A stretch of DNA of 64,000 bases from Rugalucina vietnamica. Taxonomy: Eukaryota > Mollusca > Bivalvia > Lucinida > Lucinidae. A program made the position numbers and the translations under genes. The notes below the pieces were generated by a model, which saw only the letters and a list, made by a program, of their open reading frames with translations, was not told the origin of the DNA and ran no database searches. The DNA lies in NCBI GenBank assembly GCA_964017185.1, contig OZ024876.1:26628278-26692277 (forward strand), read 5' to 3'. Positions within the stretch are counted from its first letter, which is position 1. Every line of letters starts with the position of its first letter. This document shows positions 10,937 to 22,298 of this stretch, one piece after another.

Positions 10937-11111
10937 TGAGCCATCTCGTGGAAAAACCAACAATGTAGTTTCCGAACAGGTCTGACACAAACCGAGCTGT
11001 ACAGCCAAAGAAGCAGGCTAGAAGCTTGAAATTTTGGAGTTAAGTAGAGGAGCTGATCTGCGTCTTTGTTTTCGCCTATGCAGATTGTTGGTTTTCCCAT
11101 GAGGCGGCTCA
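10937..11111 (+). mobile_element. GATCAGC palindrome MITE, internally deleted
   Basis: Both ends are present: TGAGCCATCTCGTGGAAAAA at the left and GTTTTCCCATGAGGCGGCTC at the right. The first half of the central palindrome has been lost, leaving only GAGCTGATCTGCGTC. Confidence 0.8.
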
Positions 11112-12384
11112 AATATAAAGTTAAACAATTTTACGAAAGAAGATCGAATCAAATACATGTATGCATGAGGCATGGGGTTGAGAATTGGTAGTCGTTTACG
11201 GGAAATTTCTTATGAAGTATTGTGATTTAAAAAGAAATGCGTTAAAGCAACCAATGATTTCACTTGTCACAGTATGAGTCGCAAAATCATTACGAAATGT
11301 AGAGTGTACAGCTGTATTGAACATTTGTACATGTAATATAACTTCATCATTACTAGATTATGATTTCGCTACTACATGAATTTGGTGGAACACATCTCGT
11401 AACGCAACAATCGCTCACCTGAGCACCAACATGTTCATTACCAAAACTTGTCCATGCAATATACAAATGTACATGGACAGAGATTTTTTTAAGCTGTAAA
11501 CATTGAAAATTTTGCCACAGAAATCTTGATATTTTTCTATGTTTTGAAGCAAGAATAAGAAAAATAGGCATACCCCTGCAAAGGGGGTATTTATTGCATG
11601 GACATGTTTTCCTGATGTTCAAACCATCAGTAGCACACTTATCTTTATTTTTCTTAACATACATATATAATTCCATCGTCGCAAGTAGAATTAAGACACA
11701 ATTAAAATGTAACAGTTTTGTTGTTAACAAAATTATGTCCTCTATAAGTCTATGGAGTCTATGATTGCACAAAAGGTCACAAAATTCCGATCCGGTCGAA
11801 ATGCAATCTCATCTGAGATATTAAAGCTGGCCTTGTTACATGCAAGAATGACAAAGATCCTATCAATACGTGTAATGAAGGCACTAGAGTGTTAAAATCA
11901 CAAAATATCAATTTTTTCACACACTCAAGGACAGCTAGCTCCGCAGTTCTTAAGCTGATCTGGTCGAATTTCAAACGCATCCTCGGTATTATGGGTCCTC
12001 ATTACTGCCATGAATGATAAAAATCCAATCATAAATAAAGGCGTTAAAGTGTTTACAGCGTTAAAATCATTTTATTCATTTTAAAATTCAAAGGCAGATA
12101 ACGAAGCAGCTTGTATTAGGATCTGACTGAAATTCCGAAACTCATCCAAGATATTGCACTTGTCTTTTTCATTGCTAAAATGGAGATCAGCCTAATTTTG
12201 CAAATGATAACCGATGTATTGTGAGGCGTTTTCAAAGTCTTTTAGTATATTAACTTGTGCAGGAGTTCGTAACGTCATGGGACGCCATCGTGACAACAAT
12301 GTAAATTTTCAGTGAATATATATACATGTTTATACTTTGAAGTCAATCAAAGCGCATTTTAAAGGTCACATGCTGATAGTATCA
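11112..12384. other. No clear feature
   Basis: An open frame on the minus strand (11353-11772) shows no recognisable motif. Around 11570-11610 are loosely related fragments of the GGGTAC hairpin repeat (AATAGGCATACCCCTGC, GCATGGACATGTTTTCCTGA). Confidence 0.4.
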
Positions 12385-12470
12385 TACAGTCATGGTCATG
12401 TCATATGAACTTTTATTAAACTCGTCCAATGCTCGTTTAATAAATTTCATATGACATGACCACGACTGTA
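12385..12470. mobile_element. Foldback hairpin with arms of about 36 bp
   Basis: TACAGTCATGGTCATGTCAT at the left and ATGACATGACCACGACTGTA at the right are the outer ends of arms that pair over about 36 bases. There are two mismatches, one indel and a loop of about 12 bases. Non-coding. Confidence 0.8.
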
Positions 12471-13291
12471 AAATCTCCTATATCTTTTCTGGTCCCATTT
12501 CTACTGACGTTCTTGGTATATCGTATAAAAGCGAGTGATGTTACTGACGCAATACGACTAACTATTATGATATGTTTTCTTTGTAAAGCATCTGTTTGTA
12601 TTAATAAGATAATCAATTCCATAACAAACAAACAGTAAATCTTGGAATCCTCATTTCTATTTACTTTGTCTTTACGTTCGATATGAAAATTGATAGCGGA
12701 CTTAAAACGATCTATTTCAAATATGTAAGTTGAACTGTTGAATCAACGATTGAAAATAATCGAATATTGCCACAATTCGGCCACGAATCACTTACAAAAA
12801 CTATGTATCTCTAAATGTCCCAGAAGAAACAATTTACATTTAGGATGATTGTATGAATACGAAAACGACTCTAGAGTATTACAGTATCTCAGAAGTTGGC
12901 ACCAGAGCACTATAATGACACAAATAGTGTTTTCTGTGATAAAGCGAATGCCACTACCAATTACCTGGAAGGTGTCACACGAACAATCGGTAATTTGATT
13001 CAATTACGTGATTCTCTCTGTAGTGATCGACTTGTCAGTGTGATTCATGCATTGCCAGGTTGCTTTGAAAATCATGAGAGACACAAATGCACGGGGGCTC
13101 TACAAACGCTTATAACATACACGTATATACAGCTTGAAAACAAGTAAATACAATCTTAGACAAACGTAGATGTAGATGTTTTGGAGTATTGAAAATAAAT
13201 GACTTTTATTTTAGAATTAAGAAGAAATAATGACATGGTAATTGAATGATTGAGTTTACGTACCGCCTTCGGTCTTAAATGAGAAACAAAA
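12471..13291. other. No supported feature
   Basis: Short open frames on both strands carry no family motif and no flanking splice logic that I could support. Confidence 0.4.
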
Positions 13292-13852
13292 TGTACTCGT
13301 CAAAAATTCTAAGGGCCACTGTACTATTTTTCCATATATCGTAGTGTTATGCGCTCCCAGTTCAATTCAAATTTTATGCCAATCCCCAGGGACCAATTCA
13401 CTTCTTCATTTGCATTATCTTAAATAATGCATCGAAGTTACTGACTTTAAGAAATTTGAAACCAGAAATGCTATGTCAAGGTCCAGTTCTGTTTGTATTT
13501 TTTCAAAATTAGCTAAAACGTCACCATAAATAGCAAAAACGAATTTTACACAAACAACATTTACCGCGGAAAATTGAGCTCAAGTTGAATTTTTGTGAAT
13601 CTGTGGAATTTCAGGAAAATACCATAATTTCATGATTTTCGAAAAATGCCAAAACTTTTCTATAGGCTTTGGCAGGGCGTTTCCTTTTTCAAATGTCTTG
13701 AAGTCGGTTACTTTGGAACAATACCTAAAATAATGCACATGAAGCGGCCATCCTGCATCCTTTGGGATGTCCATTAAATATGGGTTTAATTTCGGCAGCT
13801 TAACATGGCGAAATATGGAAAATAATATAGTGGCCCTTAGAATTTTTGAGGA
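13292..13852. mobile_element. Foldback MITE, TIR of about 43 bp, TA target
   Basis: The ends read TACTCGTCAAAAATTCTAAG and, inverted, TACTCCTCAAAAATTCTAAG. Both continue with GGCCACT and a T-rich stretch to CCATAT. Inner segments also pair loosely (ACTGACTTTAAGAAATTTG against the complement of CAAATGTCTTGAAGTCGGTT). A TA at each end fits a Tc1/mariner-type target duplication. The internal minus frame is a product of the repeat, not a transposase. Confidence 0.75.
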
Positions 13853-14029
13853 GTATATGTAATATGGAAGTGACGACTGACATGCTAGATAATTTCGTTT
13901 TATGTCAAAATTCAAATATGTGTAGACTCATTCGACATTTCAATAACATGAATGCATTCCTTGTCCAGTCAACTAAAACATTCATGTTTACATACACCCA
14001 GGAGCTTGTAATAAGCTCTTGACATCAGG

Positions 14030-14310
14030 AAAACATGTACGTGCAATGAATACCCCCTTAAACCCCACTTTTATATAGTAAAACTGGGGTTTGCAGGGGT
14101 ATACCTATTTTTCTTATTTTTGCTCCAAAACATAGATTGTGGGTACTCGTTAGAACCGCCTCGCCGGGGCGATTCTAGCATGTACCCACAATCTATGTTT
14201 TGAGCAAAAATAAGAAAATATCAATAATTTTCTACTGAAATGTTTCATATTTTACATCTTTAAAAATCTCTGTATATTGCATGGGCAAGTTTTCGTAATG
14301 ATACACCTTG
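14030..14310 (+). repeat. GGGTAC hairpin repeat, best full copy
   Basis: In order: CATGTACGTGCAATGAATAC, ACCCCACTTTTATATAGTAA, GGTATACCTATTTTTCTTAT, the hairpin (GGGTACTCGTTAGAACCGCC with its partner), CACAATCTATGTTTTGAGCA, and a tail ending GCATGGGCAAGTTTTCGTAA. The flanks of the hairpin also pair (CATAGATTGTGGGTAC / GTACCCACAATCTATG). Confidence 0.85.
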
Positions 14311-14354
14311 TTACATGTAGCTGTTCCAGACGAGTCTAGCACTTTAAGTAGCAG

Positions 14355-14600
14355 GAAAACATGTCAATGACCCGTCATTGCCCCCCCCCCACACACACAC
14401 ACACAAACAAACAAAATTTATATACATGTATTTAAACTTGGGTTTACAGGGGTACGTCAATTTTTCATATTTCTGTGTCAAAACCTAAATTGTAGGTACT
14501 CATAAGAATCGCCTCACTAGGACGGTTGTATCCACAATCTATGATTTGAGCAAAAACGAGAGAAACATAAACAAATCAATGGAAAATGTTCATTTTTACA
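14355..14600 (+). repeat. GGGTAC hairpin repeat, diverged copy
   Basis: It keeps AACTTGGGTTTACAGGGGTA, AAATTGTAGGTACTCATAAG, AATCGCCTCACTAGG, ACAATCTATGATTTGAGCAA and the following A-rich tail. A C-run plus (AC)n tract precedes it at about 14382-14410. Confidence 0.7.
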
Positions 14601-14724
14601 CGAAAAATCGGACATGATTTTGAAATGAATTCACCATTCTCATCTTCATTAACCCGAACATCATTTATTTACACAGATATTCTGTGAGCTTTAAAAGTTG
14701 AAAATTTTTAGTTGAAAAGTTTTG

Positions 14725-14900
14725 ATATTTTTCTGCCTTTTACTCAAAACATAGATTGTGGAAACACGTTAGAACCGCCTCAACGAGGCGGTTCTACTCG
14801 GCGAGGCGGTTCTAACGAGTAACCATAATATAGGTTTTGGAGTAAAAATAAGAAAAAATAGCGATACCAATTGCTATATAAGGTGGAGTACAAGTATGTA
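14725..14900 (+). repeat. GGGTAC hairpin repeat, third adjacent copy
   Basis: It has the hairpin half GTTAGAACCGCCTCAACGAG and a partially doubled second half (GGCGGTTCTACTCGGCGAGG, then CGGTTCTAACGAGTAACC), then AATATAGGTTTTGGAG. Three copies therefore lie within 900 bp, like a loose tandem cluster. Confidence 0.7.
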
Positions 14901-15143
14901 TACATTGCACGGACATGTTATCCTGTAGAGATTCACTCTGGTCATTCTTGCTGCAGTAACAAATAAAAATCATCACAGACGATATTTGAATAGAAACTTC
15001 ATAATCATACACGTTTATAATGAGCACAAAATATTAAATATTAAAATCAAGATTGTCATTATAAAGGAATGTTTGCTGAGTCGACTTCTGTTGGCTGGTG
15101 GGAGGCGTGCACTACCGGATTGCGCTTCTGGAACAAAATAAAA

Positions 15144-15382
15144 TGAGCCGTATCATGAGAAAAAAACAACAATGTGGTCTTCGAACAGGTCCGACACAAA
15201 TCGGCCCGTACAGTCACAGAAGCAGGCTAGAGGCTTGAAATTTTGGATTCAAGTAGAAGAGGAATTGTACTATCAAAGAAGCGAAAACAAAGGAGTGGTC
15301 AGCTAAACAGTTACTGATCTGTATCTTCGTTTTCGCATAATATTTTATGCAGATTGTTGATTTGCTGGTGCGGCGGCTCAAA
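15144..15382 (+). mobile_element. GATCAGC palindrome MITE, full-length ends
   Basis: Left end GAGCCGTATCATGAG and right end TTTGCTGGTGCGGCGGCTCA. The body has TTCGAACAGGTCCGACACAA, CCCGTACAGTCACAGAAGCA and GCTAGAGGCTTGAAATTTTG. The palindrome arms are decayed here. Confidence 0.8.
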
Positions 15383-15389
15383 TACATTT

Positions 15390-15602
15390 TAGCCGCGTCA
15401 CGAGAAAACAGGTATTCGGGGTTTCCAACAAGGTCCGACCAAAACCGAACCGTTCAATCATTTCTGATTTAAGAGAAAAGGGATTGAATTGTCAGTATAA
15501 GACACCAAAGGCGCTGATCTGTTATGCAGTTACAGCACAGCTGATCAGCGCCTTTGCTTTTGCAAAGTCAAAAAAAATCCAGTTGTCTCAAGACGTGGCT
15601 TA
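15390..15602 (+). mobile_element. GATCAGC palindrome MITE, adjacent copy
   Basis: It begins TAGCCGCGTCACGAGAAAAC, keeps GGGGTTTCCAACAAGGTCCG and GGCGCTGATCTGTTATGCAG / TTACAGCACAGCTGATCAGC, and ends CTCAAGACGTGGCTTA. The pairing arms carry uncompensated changes. Confidence 0.75.
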
Positions 15603-16885
15603 ATGGAACTAGAACTTTATGAACTAGAACTGTATGAACATAGTTATTATCAAAGGCAATTGCAAGAACCATACGCTTGAACGAATCCGTCATAAATTGT
15701 AAAATTCACGGAGCTCACAAACTATTAAATCGCGCTTAACCCAATTCAGTCAACATATAATGAAAATATGCAGAAATAGAGTAAAACATAAATTTTTGGC
15801 TAGGATTAGGCTACGGCTACCAAGGCCGCTGCCTTCTGTTTGAACCGTGAAATCGCGACATGAAATCGCGATACAATGTTTAAAAGGGAAGCAATCCCTC
15901 CTTCTGTTAAGATTAGTAAGCTCACAATCTTCTTAAGCTAAGATTTGCTTCATAACAATTTACCCATTAGAATTAGATACACAACATCTCTAATATGTAA
16001 AATTTTACTTATTTTCTGCGATAAATATAATTATCCTGACATTAAAGTTACGAAATCAAAACTGGATAAATCATACTCACCCCTCTTTTCATTGTATGTC
16101 TCTGCTGAAAATATAATAAGGTGTTTTAATAGCTCCCATATATGAAATCAATGCACACATGAAATTTTAATCTTTTGCTCAATGTTTAGAGCAATTTAAA
16201 ACCGCAGAAAACAAAGTACATTATGCATTTTGTGCACAATCTTCCAAATCTGGTCCACGTCAACCACATCAATATTAAACTATTAATCATACCACTGCTT
16301 AGTGTGTTCGAATGGAGATGCTTTGAATTCGAACCATATCTCCACCGGGTTATTTCGTTTAGCATGACTAATTCCTCATGTATGGCACTGTCCAACATTT
16401 AATGTTGACTTAATGTATAAAAATGTAGAAAGCCATACGTTTTACGAGTGGTGCTTGGTTTCGATTGCACCTGTTTTTGTTCATGTTTTATGTTTAACTC
16501 ATTCTATACTAAAAAAAAACTTTACACTCAGTGGAATAACCTTTATATCAAATTAATCCACATTCAATTTTCAATAGATTGTTATATGTATTGTTTCATC
16601 TTTGGCAAATAGCGCATCAAATGAAAAATGTGTCAAACGTCAAAATCACCAATCACGTGTGAACCTTAAATCACGTGTTTCAATTGTGGTTTCTAATGAA
16701 ATGCTCAGGGACGTTAGGGGGTTTGCAAGTCATGGTTGCCGCCATTTACCGCTGACGTGTATGTGTCATGGCAATTTCAGGATCGCGTTTCTGCACTTGT
16801 GCTTTACGTCGCTCTGACTTTTGTGCGCCGATAGTGCTTCCACTTTGTATGTATGGTCACAAAAAGCTATTGACAGTTATGCAAT
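15603..16885. other. No supported feature
   Basis: Unique-looking AT-rich sequence. No family motif in the short frames, no TIR pair noticed. Confidence 0.4.

Positions 16886-16936
<51 letters not shown>
16886..16936. repeat. (AATC)n microsatellite
   Basis: About 12 uninterrupted four-base units. The SINQ repeats in an overlapping frame come from this tract. Confidence 0.95.
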
Positions 16937-17302
16937 CGAAAAACTTTTGGCACACATGTTACAGCCGTTTTGATGGTCACTATGCCAAATGGTCTTTCGT
17001 GCTCATTTTGACGTTTACGTGACATTATTACTGTATAATTCAGAAACTATATCGGTCGATTGTTTGGTATACAGATGAAAAGAAGTATCGGATATAGTAT
17101 CTAATTACGGATGGCTACCTTTGCGGGAAAGAGCTAGTCATTCTACTCTTCGAATATGCTGTCGAAAAAATGTTATATTATGTTTTATGTATTTTCGTTC
17201 CCACCTGGTGTCTATGTTAGGACTTGTTATAACGGTGAGAAAATGCGTAAGAAAAACTCACCGGGTACAAGAAAAAAAACCCCTAAAAGCTGTAACACTT
17301 AC

Positions 17303-17593
17303 CATTTAAGACATCTACTTTTATCCTCGTCGCCAACTTATCTGACGCTCTACACACATATACACCCGTATCCGACATCCTGGCCCTAGCTATATCCACA
17401 GCACTCACAATTTTCTTAGAAGCTATTGACACACTTTGCTGAATGTATATTTCACGCAAATAGCTACTTTGTAAAGGTGAGCCATCTTTGAACCAGTCTA
17501 CTGATTGAGGTGGCGTGTCTTTACTAGTCACATTGCATACTAAATGAATACTAGCACCCTTCTCCACAAATTGCGTCCCCGTTATGCTTATGC
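17303..17593 (-). CDS. Dpr/zig-8-like protein, exon for the second Ig domain
   Basis: A 291-bp exon on the minus strand, with acceptor TTTCTTTCAG before 17593 and donor GTAAGTG after 17303. It starts and ends in phase 1, the usual arrangement for an Ig-domain exon. It encodes a complete C2-type Ig fold: first cysteine in IHLVCNVTS, core tryptophan in VDWFKDG, and second cysteine in DTGVYVCRA, ending IKVDVLN. The closing pattern (…VDVLNG) resembles the second domain of nematode ZIG-8 and fly Dpr proteins, which are cell-surface recognition molecules of neurons. The upstream neighbour in the gene is the 22.3-kb V-type half domain, directly or through the 27-nt candidate exon. The exon for the C-terminal anchor was not found below 17.3 kb. 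The alternative is another short IgSF protein such as lachesin. Confidence 0.85.
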
Positions 17594-18190
17594 CTGAAAG
17601 AAATAAGGTACATTCTATGTATGAAACTGTCTGGTGAACGGTTGCCAGAGTTTTAAGTCTTAATGCAGTAAAGCTTTCAGCTGTATATGATTAAATTTGT
17701 TATTGCCTATCGCATATTTTCTCATGACGATTTGAAAAAAATATGTTGTTATAAGAACAGACGATGTTGTTTTGCAAATTTCAAAAAATACGAAACATTG
17801 CAAAGCAAACCAAATGGACACAGCATAAAATCTGTCGTTTCCAATATGAACATTTGTCCCCTCACAAAGAAGGATTATACGAAATACTAGCTTTAAACTC
17901 AGCTACATTGTCTAATCGAACAGTGATCAAAATCAGGCCTTGTGTGAGTAGTGCATGTATATTATTTTCATGCTATCACATTCTTGTGCTTCAGGACTAA
18001 AAGCTCAAATGCTTCTTTTAAGTTAAGGTCAGTGAAGGTGACAAATTCTGTCTCGACATTTTAACACTAAAATCAAGAGTACTCTCGTTTAGAAAACGTA
18101 GTACTACATTTCTGTGCGTCACTAAAGTAGACATTAACTTAAAGGAAGCATAGTAATTCTTGGTCTGGATTTTCCACTGCTATTACTTAC
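17594..18190 (-). other. Intron of the Dpr/zig-8-like gene
   Basis: Lies between the second-Ig exon and the candidate microexon. No repeat or nested gene recognised. Confidence 0.5.
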
Positions 18191-18217
18191 TTGGTGTTAG
18201 ATACTCACTAGGTAATT
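18191..18217 (-). CDS. Candidate 27-nt microexon of the Dpr/zig-8-like gene
   Basis: On the minus strand a strong acceptor (TTTTCTGTTTCAG) precedes 27 bases, followed by a strong donor (GTAAGTAAT). The length is a multiple of three, and the exon fits phase 1 to phase 1 between the V-domain exon and the second-Ig exon. Its codons would add the linker residues ELPSEYLTPS, with both end codons shared with neighbours. A proline-rich linker at this point is normal between tandem Ig domains. Both splice sites being strong, plus frame preservation, argue for it. Its small size means it could still be chance. Confidence 0.55.
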
Positions 18218-18920
18218 CTGAAACAGAAAATATATAATTGGCTGGTGTTGTCGTAATGATCCATCTCCATGGATAAAACTGCAATTTGAGCCCAACATGA
18301 TGTGAGAAGTCTTGTTAAAATCATTATCAGCAACACTGTTGTGGACTGCGACAATTTATGTCTAGTATTTTTGATTCCTTTAAATGCTGGCCATCGGAAA
18401 AATCATAAACTATATAGGCATTTAATTTTCTTTGGTCAAAACATTCAATATTATCTCGCTTTTTAAGTTACTAGATTGAAGACAAAGAAGCAAAAATTAT
18501 AAAAACAGACACCCCAAAAAGACAATACGTTTCGCTGTCGGCATGTGTTCGTCCGAAAACAACAACTGCATTTCTTACAATAAACACATGCTAAAGCAGA
18601 ATAATAAGTTTCGTTGTAAAATTATTTGAGTTTGTGTGCGCGTGCCATGTTTCAACCATCGTGCTTTAGCAAACGCCAATCAAGGCTTGTCATATCCAAC
18701 CCTTAAAAGGATTGAGTAGTACTTTTAAATAAGTCTCTATATTACTCTCCATAAACATGAAAAAAAAAAAAACAAAAAAAAAACCAAAAAAAAAAAAACA
18801 AAACAAAACAAAAAAACAAACAAACAAAACAAACACCACGGGGACCGAGCATTTAACTACATGTTGTGAACCAATGCAGAAGATGAGGGTCAGGTTAGGC
18901 GACTGTAACTTGAAGCAGGT
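18218..18920 (-). other. Intron sequence with an A-rich tract (about 18,758-18,832)
   Basis: The first part is unremarkable. From about 18,758 there is an imperfect poly-A / AAAC tract of about 75 bases, probably the tail of a lost retroposed insert or simple low complexity. Confidence 0.55.
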
Positions 18921-19815
18921 TTAAGGATGTTCGCTGCTAACATTTGACATTTCGGAACTTCCGGTTTTTCTTTTCTTGAATATCTCGTAAACGGTTACAG
19001 ATATTTTCCTAATATTTTATTCTTGGATACATATTGATGATATGCATTGAATGAACCATGAAAATTGGCAATCTAAGAACTTTCATTTTTTCACCCCATT
19101 TTCTGCAACTTTTCAGAAAATTTTAGCTGTCAGTAAAATTTAGGGGGTAGGGTACATTAAACTTGAATATTACACATCTTAAAATTAATTGCACTAGTTC
19201 GATGTTTATTTTAACAGCAGTATATGTGTACAACGTCTTCTAAGTCAGTCTTTGTGTCTTTAGTGTGCTGGTTTTAAAATTTTAGGTGGTTTTATGAAAT
19301 GGGCTTTTAGAAACAAAACAGCCGAAGAAAGGCTGAAAATGGCGATTTTCAAGTTGTTGGTTCTCTCTTATATGCTCACTACCCTATATATTCCTTTCTT
19401 TTATTCGAACAATATTACCAAGTTCTATGTTGTGTGAAAATACAAGTAAAAGTTTGAATCAACAAATATGAATTTGGTACATTTCAAAATATTGATTTTT
19501 TTCCAACTTTCCAAGTATGGGGGTAGGGTTGAAAAAGGAATCGTAAAATTTTGTCATCCATTCCAAGTTGCAAATTTTTCTATGCTGTTGGTCCAAAATA
19601 GTCTGTGTTACGTAAATATTATGACATTTGAAAGCATTCTAGATGTATGTTTGTTCAAGACAGGTATGTTTCAAAGAATTAAAAATTAAATTAATTTTAC
19701 CAAATTTAAAACATGGTGCCCATAGGTCTCATTCAGAGGCCTGTAGCTTGAAAAAATGCACACTACCCTATATCTATTTTGTTTTCAAATGTCTTGTGTT
19801 GTATTTTGGAATCCT
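18921..19815 (+). mobile_element. TTAA element, truncated copy 1
   Basis: It starts TTAAGGATGTTCGCTGC and matches, in reverse complement, the complete copy at 37,035-37,987 almost throughout (AACATTTGACATTTCGG, TTTTCACCCCATTTTCTGCA, GTAGGGTACATTAAACTTGA, and so on). The far end is cut at TATTTTGGAATC, where a GGCCACC repeat begins. Both copies keep a frame starting MY(V/F)CSRQVCFKELKIK, but it is short and without known motifs. Confidence 0.8.
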
Positions 19816-20100
19816 TCTAAGGCGATACTTCTGTTGTGGTTCTATTTGTTTTATATATTTGGAGTCGAAATTTTGTGCTGTTTAAACTTTATATACATGT
19901 ACGTTTTCATATTTTTGTTAAGTTCGGGTATCTGAGTGACCGCATATTAGAAAATAGGGCTCACTCGACTTACGATATGATTTCTTAGTATAAGTACCTA
20001 ACTGTCAAATTAGTTTTTCCACCTCGGTTTTTGTAGTTGGAATTTCCTTTTGATTGCGCCTTTTTACAGATCATTGCCTACGTGTACCCTTTTGTTCTTA
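19816..20100 (+). repeat. GGCCACC interspersed repeat
   Basis: It runs from AAGGCGATACTTCTG through the diverged GAGTGACCGCATATTAGAAA, CTTACGATATGATTTC and CACCTCGGTTTTTGTAG to GATCATTGCCTACGTGTACC. It abuts the broken end of the TTAA element, so one of the two interrupted the other. Confidence 0.7.
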
Positions 20101-20213
20101 TAAACTTAATGCAATTTATTATGGGTGCGTAAAACATAGATGTGGTTTCCTTTTATGTGCGGTTTGCCTTTATCACGTCAGGATGAACATCGCTCATCAA
20201 CATAACAGGCATG

Positions 20214-20546
20214 TATAGCTCGGCAAATGGGTCACTGTATGGGCGGCAACTTTAATATTCATATCTGGGCGTGGTCGGCTAGTCCATCTGTTCAAGTAGG
20301 GAGATAATAGAAAAGTCGAATTCAGTCAGCCTAGAGCGCTGTCACATATTTTACCGTTAAAGATCAGCTACCTATTTTGTTCAATCCAATAAACTAGACA
20401 AACTCGGATTTTCATTCTAACGGACAACATGTGAGTTGAGTCTTTCAACTGTATATCTTTAGCTTTTACCTAGGTCAAAAGTAGACCATACCCAATAACG
20501 TATTCATAAGGTAACGCCCATACAGTGACCTATTTGCCGAGCTATA
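20214..20546. mobile_element. MITE with 32-bp TIR and TA target
   Basis: The ends TATAGCTCGGCAAATGGGTC… and its inverted partner match over 32 bases with one difference, and TA is present at both ends. The 333-bp body has no ORF. It fits a Tc1/mariner-class non-autonomous element. Confidence 0.85.
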
Positions 20547-20799
20547 CCGGTCGGGCATCGAACCTTATGATTGCAAAGTGAACACAGTTAACACGCTTTC
20601 AAGTACAGCAGTCTAAATTATTGTAAATCAGTCGGTTTGGATGTATGACAAGCGACATTTTATTACATTGTTCAGATACATTTTCAAACTGCCAATATTT
20701 TTTTCTTCAAGCATGCGAAACACCTCTGCTAGCAAGGTGTCAAATGTTACTTCTGTCATTACGTATTATGTATTAAACTTGCCCACTCAGCAACGCATG

Positions 20800-21060
20800 C
20801 GAAAGGTTTTCTTTTTGTTTTATGTCTTGGTGTTTAACATTTTTGTGCTGTTGGCGCCTTATTTATGTTTTCATATTTTTAGTTAAGTTAAGGTAACTGA
20901 GTGGCCACCTATTGAGAAAATAGCTGCTCATTCGGCTTAAGAAATGTTTTCATGGTATAAGTGTCTGATTGTTAGTTTTTTTTCCACCTCGGTTTTTGGA
21001 GTGGGACTCTTTTTCTGATTGCGCCTTTTCCTGATCTTTGCTAGTACCTTTCTTCAAGAA
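20800..21060 (+). repeat. GGCCACC interspersed repeat, well-kept copy
   Basis: It has TTTTTGTGCTGTTGGCGCCT, AACTGAGTGGCCACCTATTG, TCCACCTCGGTTTTTGGAGT and GATTGCGCCTTTTCCTGATC in order. The ORF at 20,641-20,886 partly comes from this repeat. Confidence 0.8.
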
Positions 21061-22017
21061 AAGTTACGTCTAAATGGTATCTGAGAAAACAGTTTTAGCA
21101 AACATTTAGTGAACAAGTCATGATGGATAAACTTTGCTTATGGTTTCAAGATACACAGAATTATTTTTTGATATATCAGCTCAAGTTTAAACAATTGATT
21201 ACCAATGTTTTATTATCTTTAAATAAAATTCTTTGAAGACACGCTCGGCAGCGATTGAAACTTAATCCATTCAAGCTCCGTCATTACCCAGCTGATCTTA
21301 ATGAAAAGAACTATACAGAAAGGTGTCCTCACAATCATTTAAATGCATTTGCTTCCTTGAAAATAAGAACAATATGTGACATACGTTTGACCAATTGTAG
21401 ATCCCGTAATTTCCATCAAAATTAATGTGTTAAATTTGCATGAAACGAGAGTTATGTTGTACATGAATGCATGTACATGTTGGTATATTAATGACATGCA
21501 TTTCACAATCAATAATTCTACATGCAGCACTAAGGCAAAATATAGCTTGATTTTGTCCTCAGATGCGCCAACAGACCGATATGTCTATTTAATAGATAGT
21601 TCCTGCATCATGTCACAACATGCATATTTGACACATAAGATGGCTGATTTTCCATGGTAAACCAGTATGTACAGTTATGATTATCTGATCAAGTGAGTTG
21701 TTCTCAAACTAGTAAGAGGTTGACAATAGAATAGTTGCACATAATTTCGTTCAAGCTTAACCTTACTGTATTCAGACAATGTATGCAAACAAAATCGGCC
21801 ATTTTGTGTGGCAAAATCTTGATATTTGTCATGCAGGAACTATCTATAGCACGTGAGAGGATGTTCAGATTGTACCTATCAAATTATTAATGTGCGTGCA
21901 ACCGAAGTGTAACGGTAAACTTGAGGCATTTCGAACTGATTTACCATTCACGTGCTACTTCATGGACTCGTCGAACTTTTCACGCATCTGAGGTCAAAAT
22001 TGAGCTATACCCTTTTT
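21061..22017. other. Intronic interval of the Dpr/zig-8-like gene, no feature
   Basis: No repeat family or exon recognised. Short overlapping frames on both strands carry no Ig or other motif. Confidence 0.45.
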
Positions 22018-22298
22018 CATGCGGATTAAACGAAATGATCAAACATACCGCTACCTGTAACTGCAAGAGCGAAGTACCGCGTCCGGTGCACAATACATCA
22101 CATGCGGATGAAAAGAAACGATCAAACATGCTGCTACCTGTAACATCAACAGTGCACCATATGCAGCGCATACATACACTGCTTCGCATGAGTGTGAAAT
22201 GAAACAATCAAGCATAATGCCGCATGTACCTGTCAGTCCGCTTACAGTACACAATGCCTCGCATGCGGATGAAGTGAAATGATCAAACATACCGCTAC
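22018..22298 (-). repeat. Four tandem copies of the exon-end / splice-donor segment
   Basis: Four units of about 75-86 bp begin CATGCGGATTAAACG, CATGCGGATGAAAAG, CATGAGTGTGAAATG and CATGCGGATGAAGTG. Each ends in a sequence like the true exon end: CTACCTGTAAC in three, and TGTACCTGTCAG in one (coding sense (T)TACAG|GTAG…, or GACAG|GTACAT). Donor-like GT bases sit at 22,298 (used), 22,229, 22,137 and 22,054. Only 22,229 would keep the reading frame (+69 nt). Confidence 0.8.

Noticed and set aside
11353-11772. Open frame of 139 codons on the minus strand
   Set aside because: No recognisable domain, no splice context, and part of it overlaps loose repeat fragments.
13580-13915. 111-codon minus frame
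   Set aside because: It lies mostly in the right arm of the 13,292-13,852 foldback MITE and has no transposase features.
22051-22298. Cysteine-rich hydrophobic tail of the V-domain frame as a membrane anchor
   Set aside because: It reads through a good donor into tandem copies of that same donor region; more likely intron, although recorded as a finding for the alternative donors.
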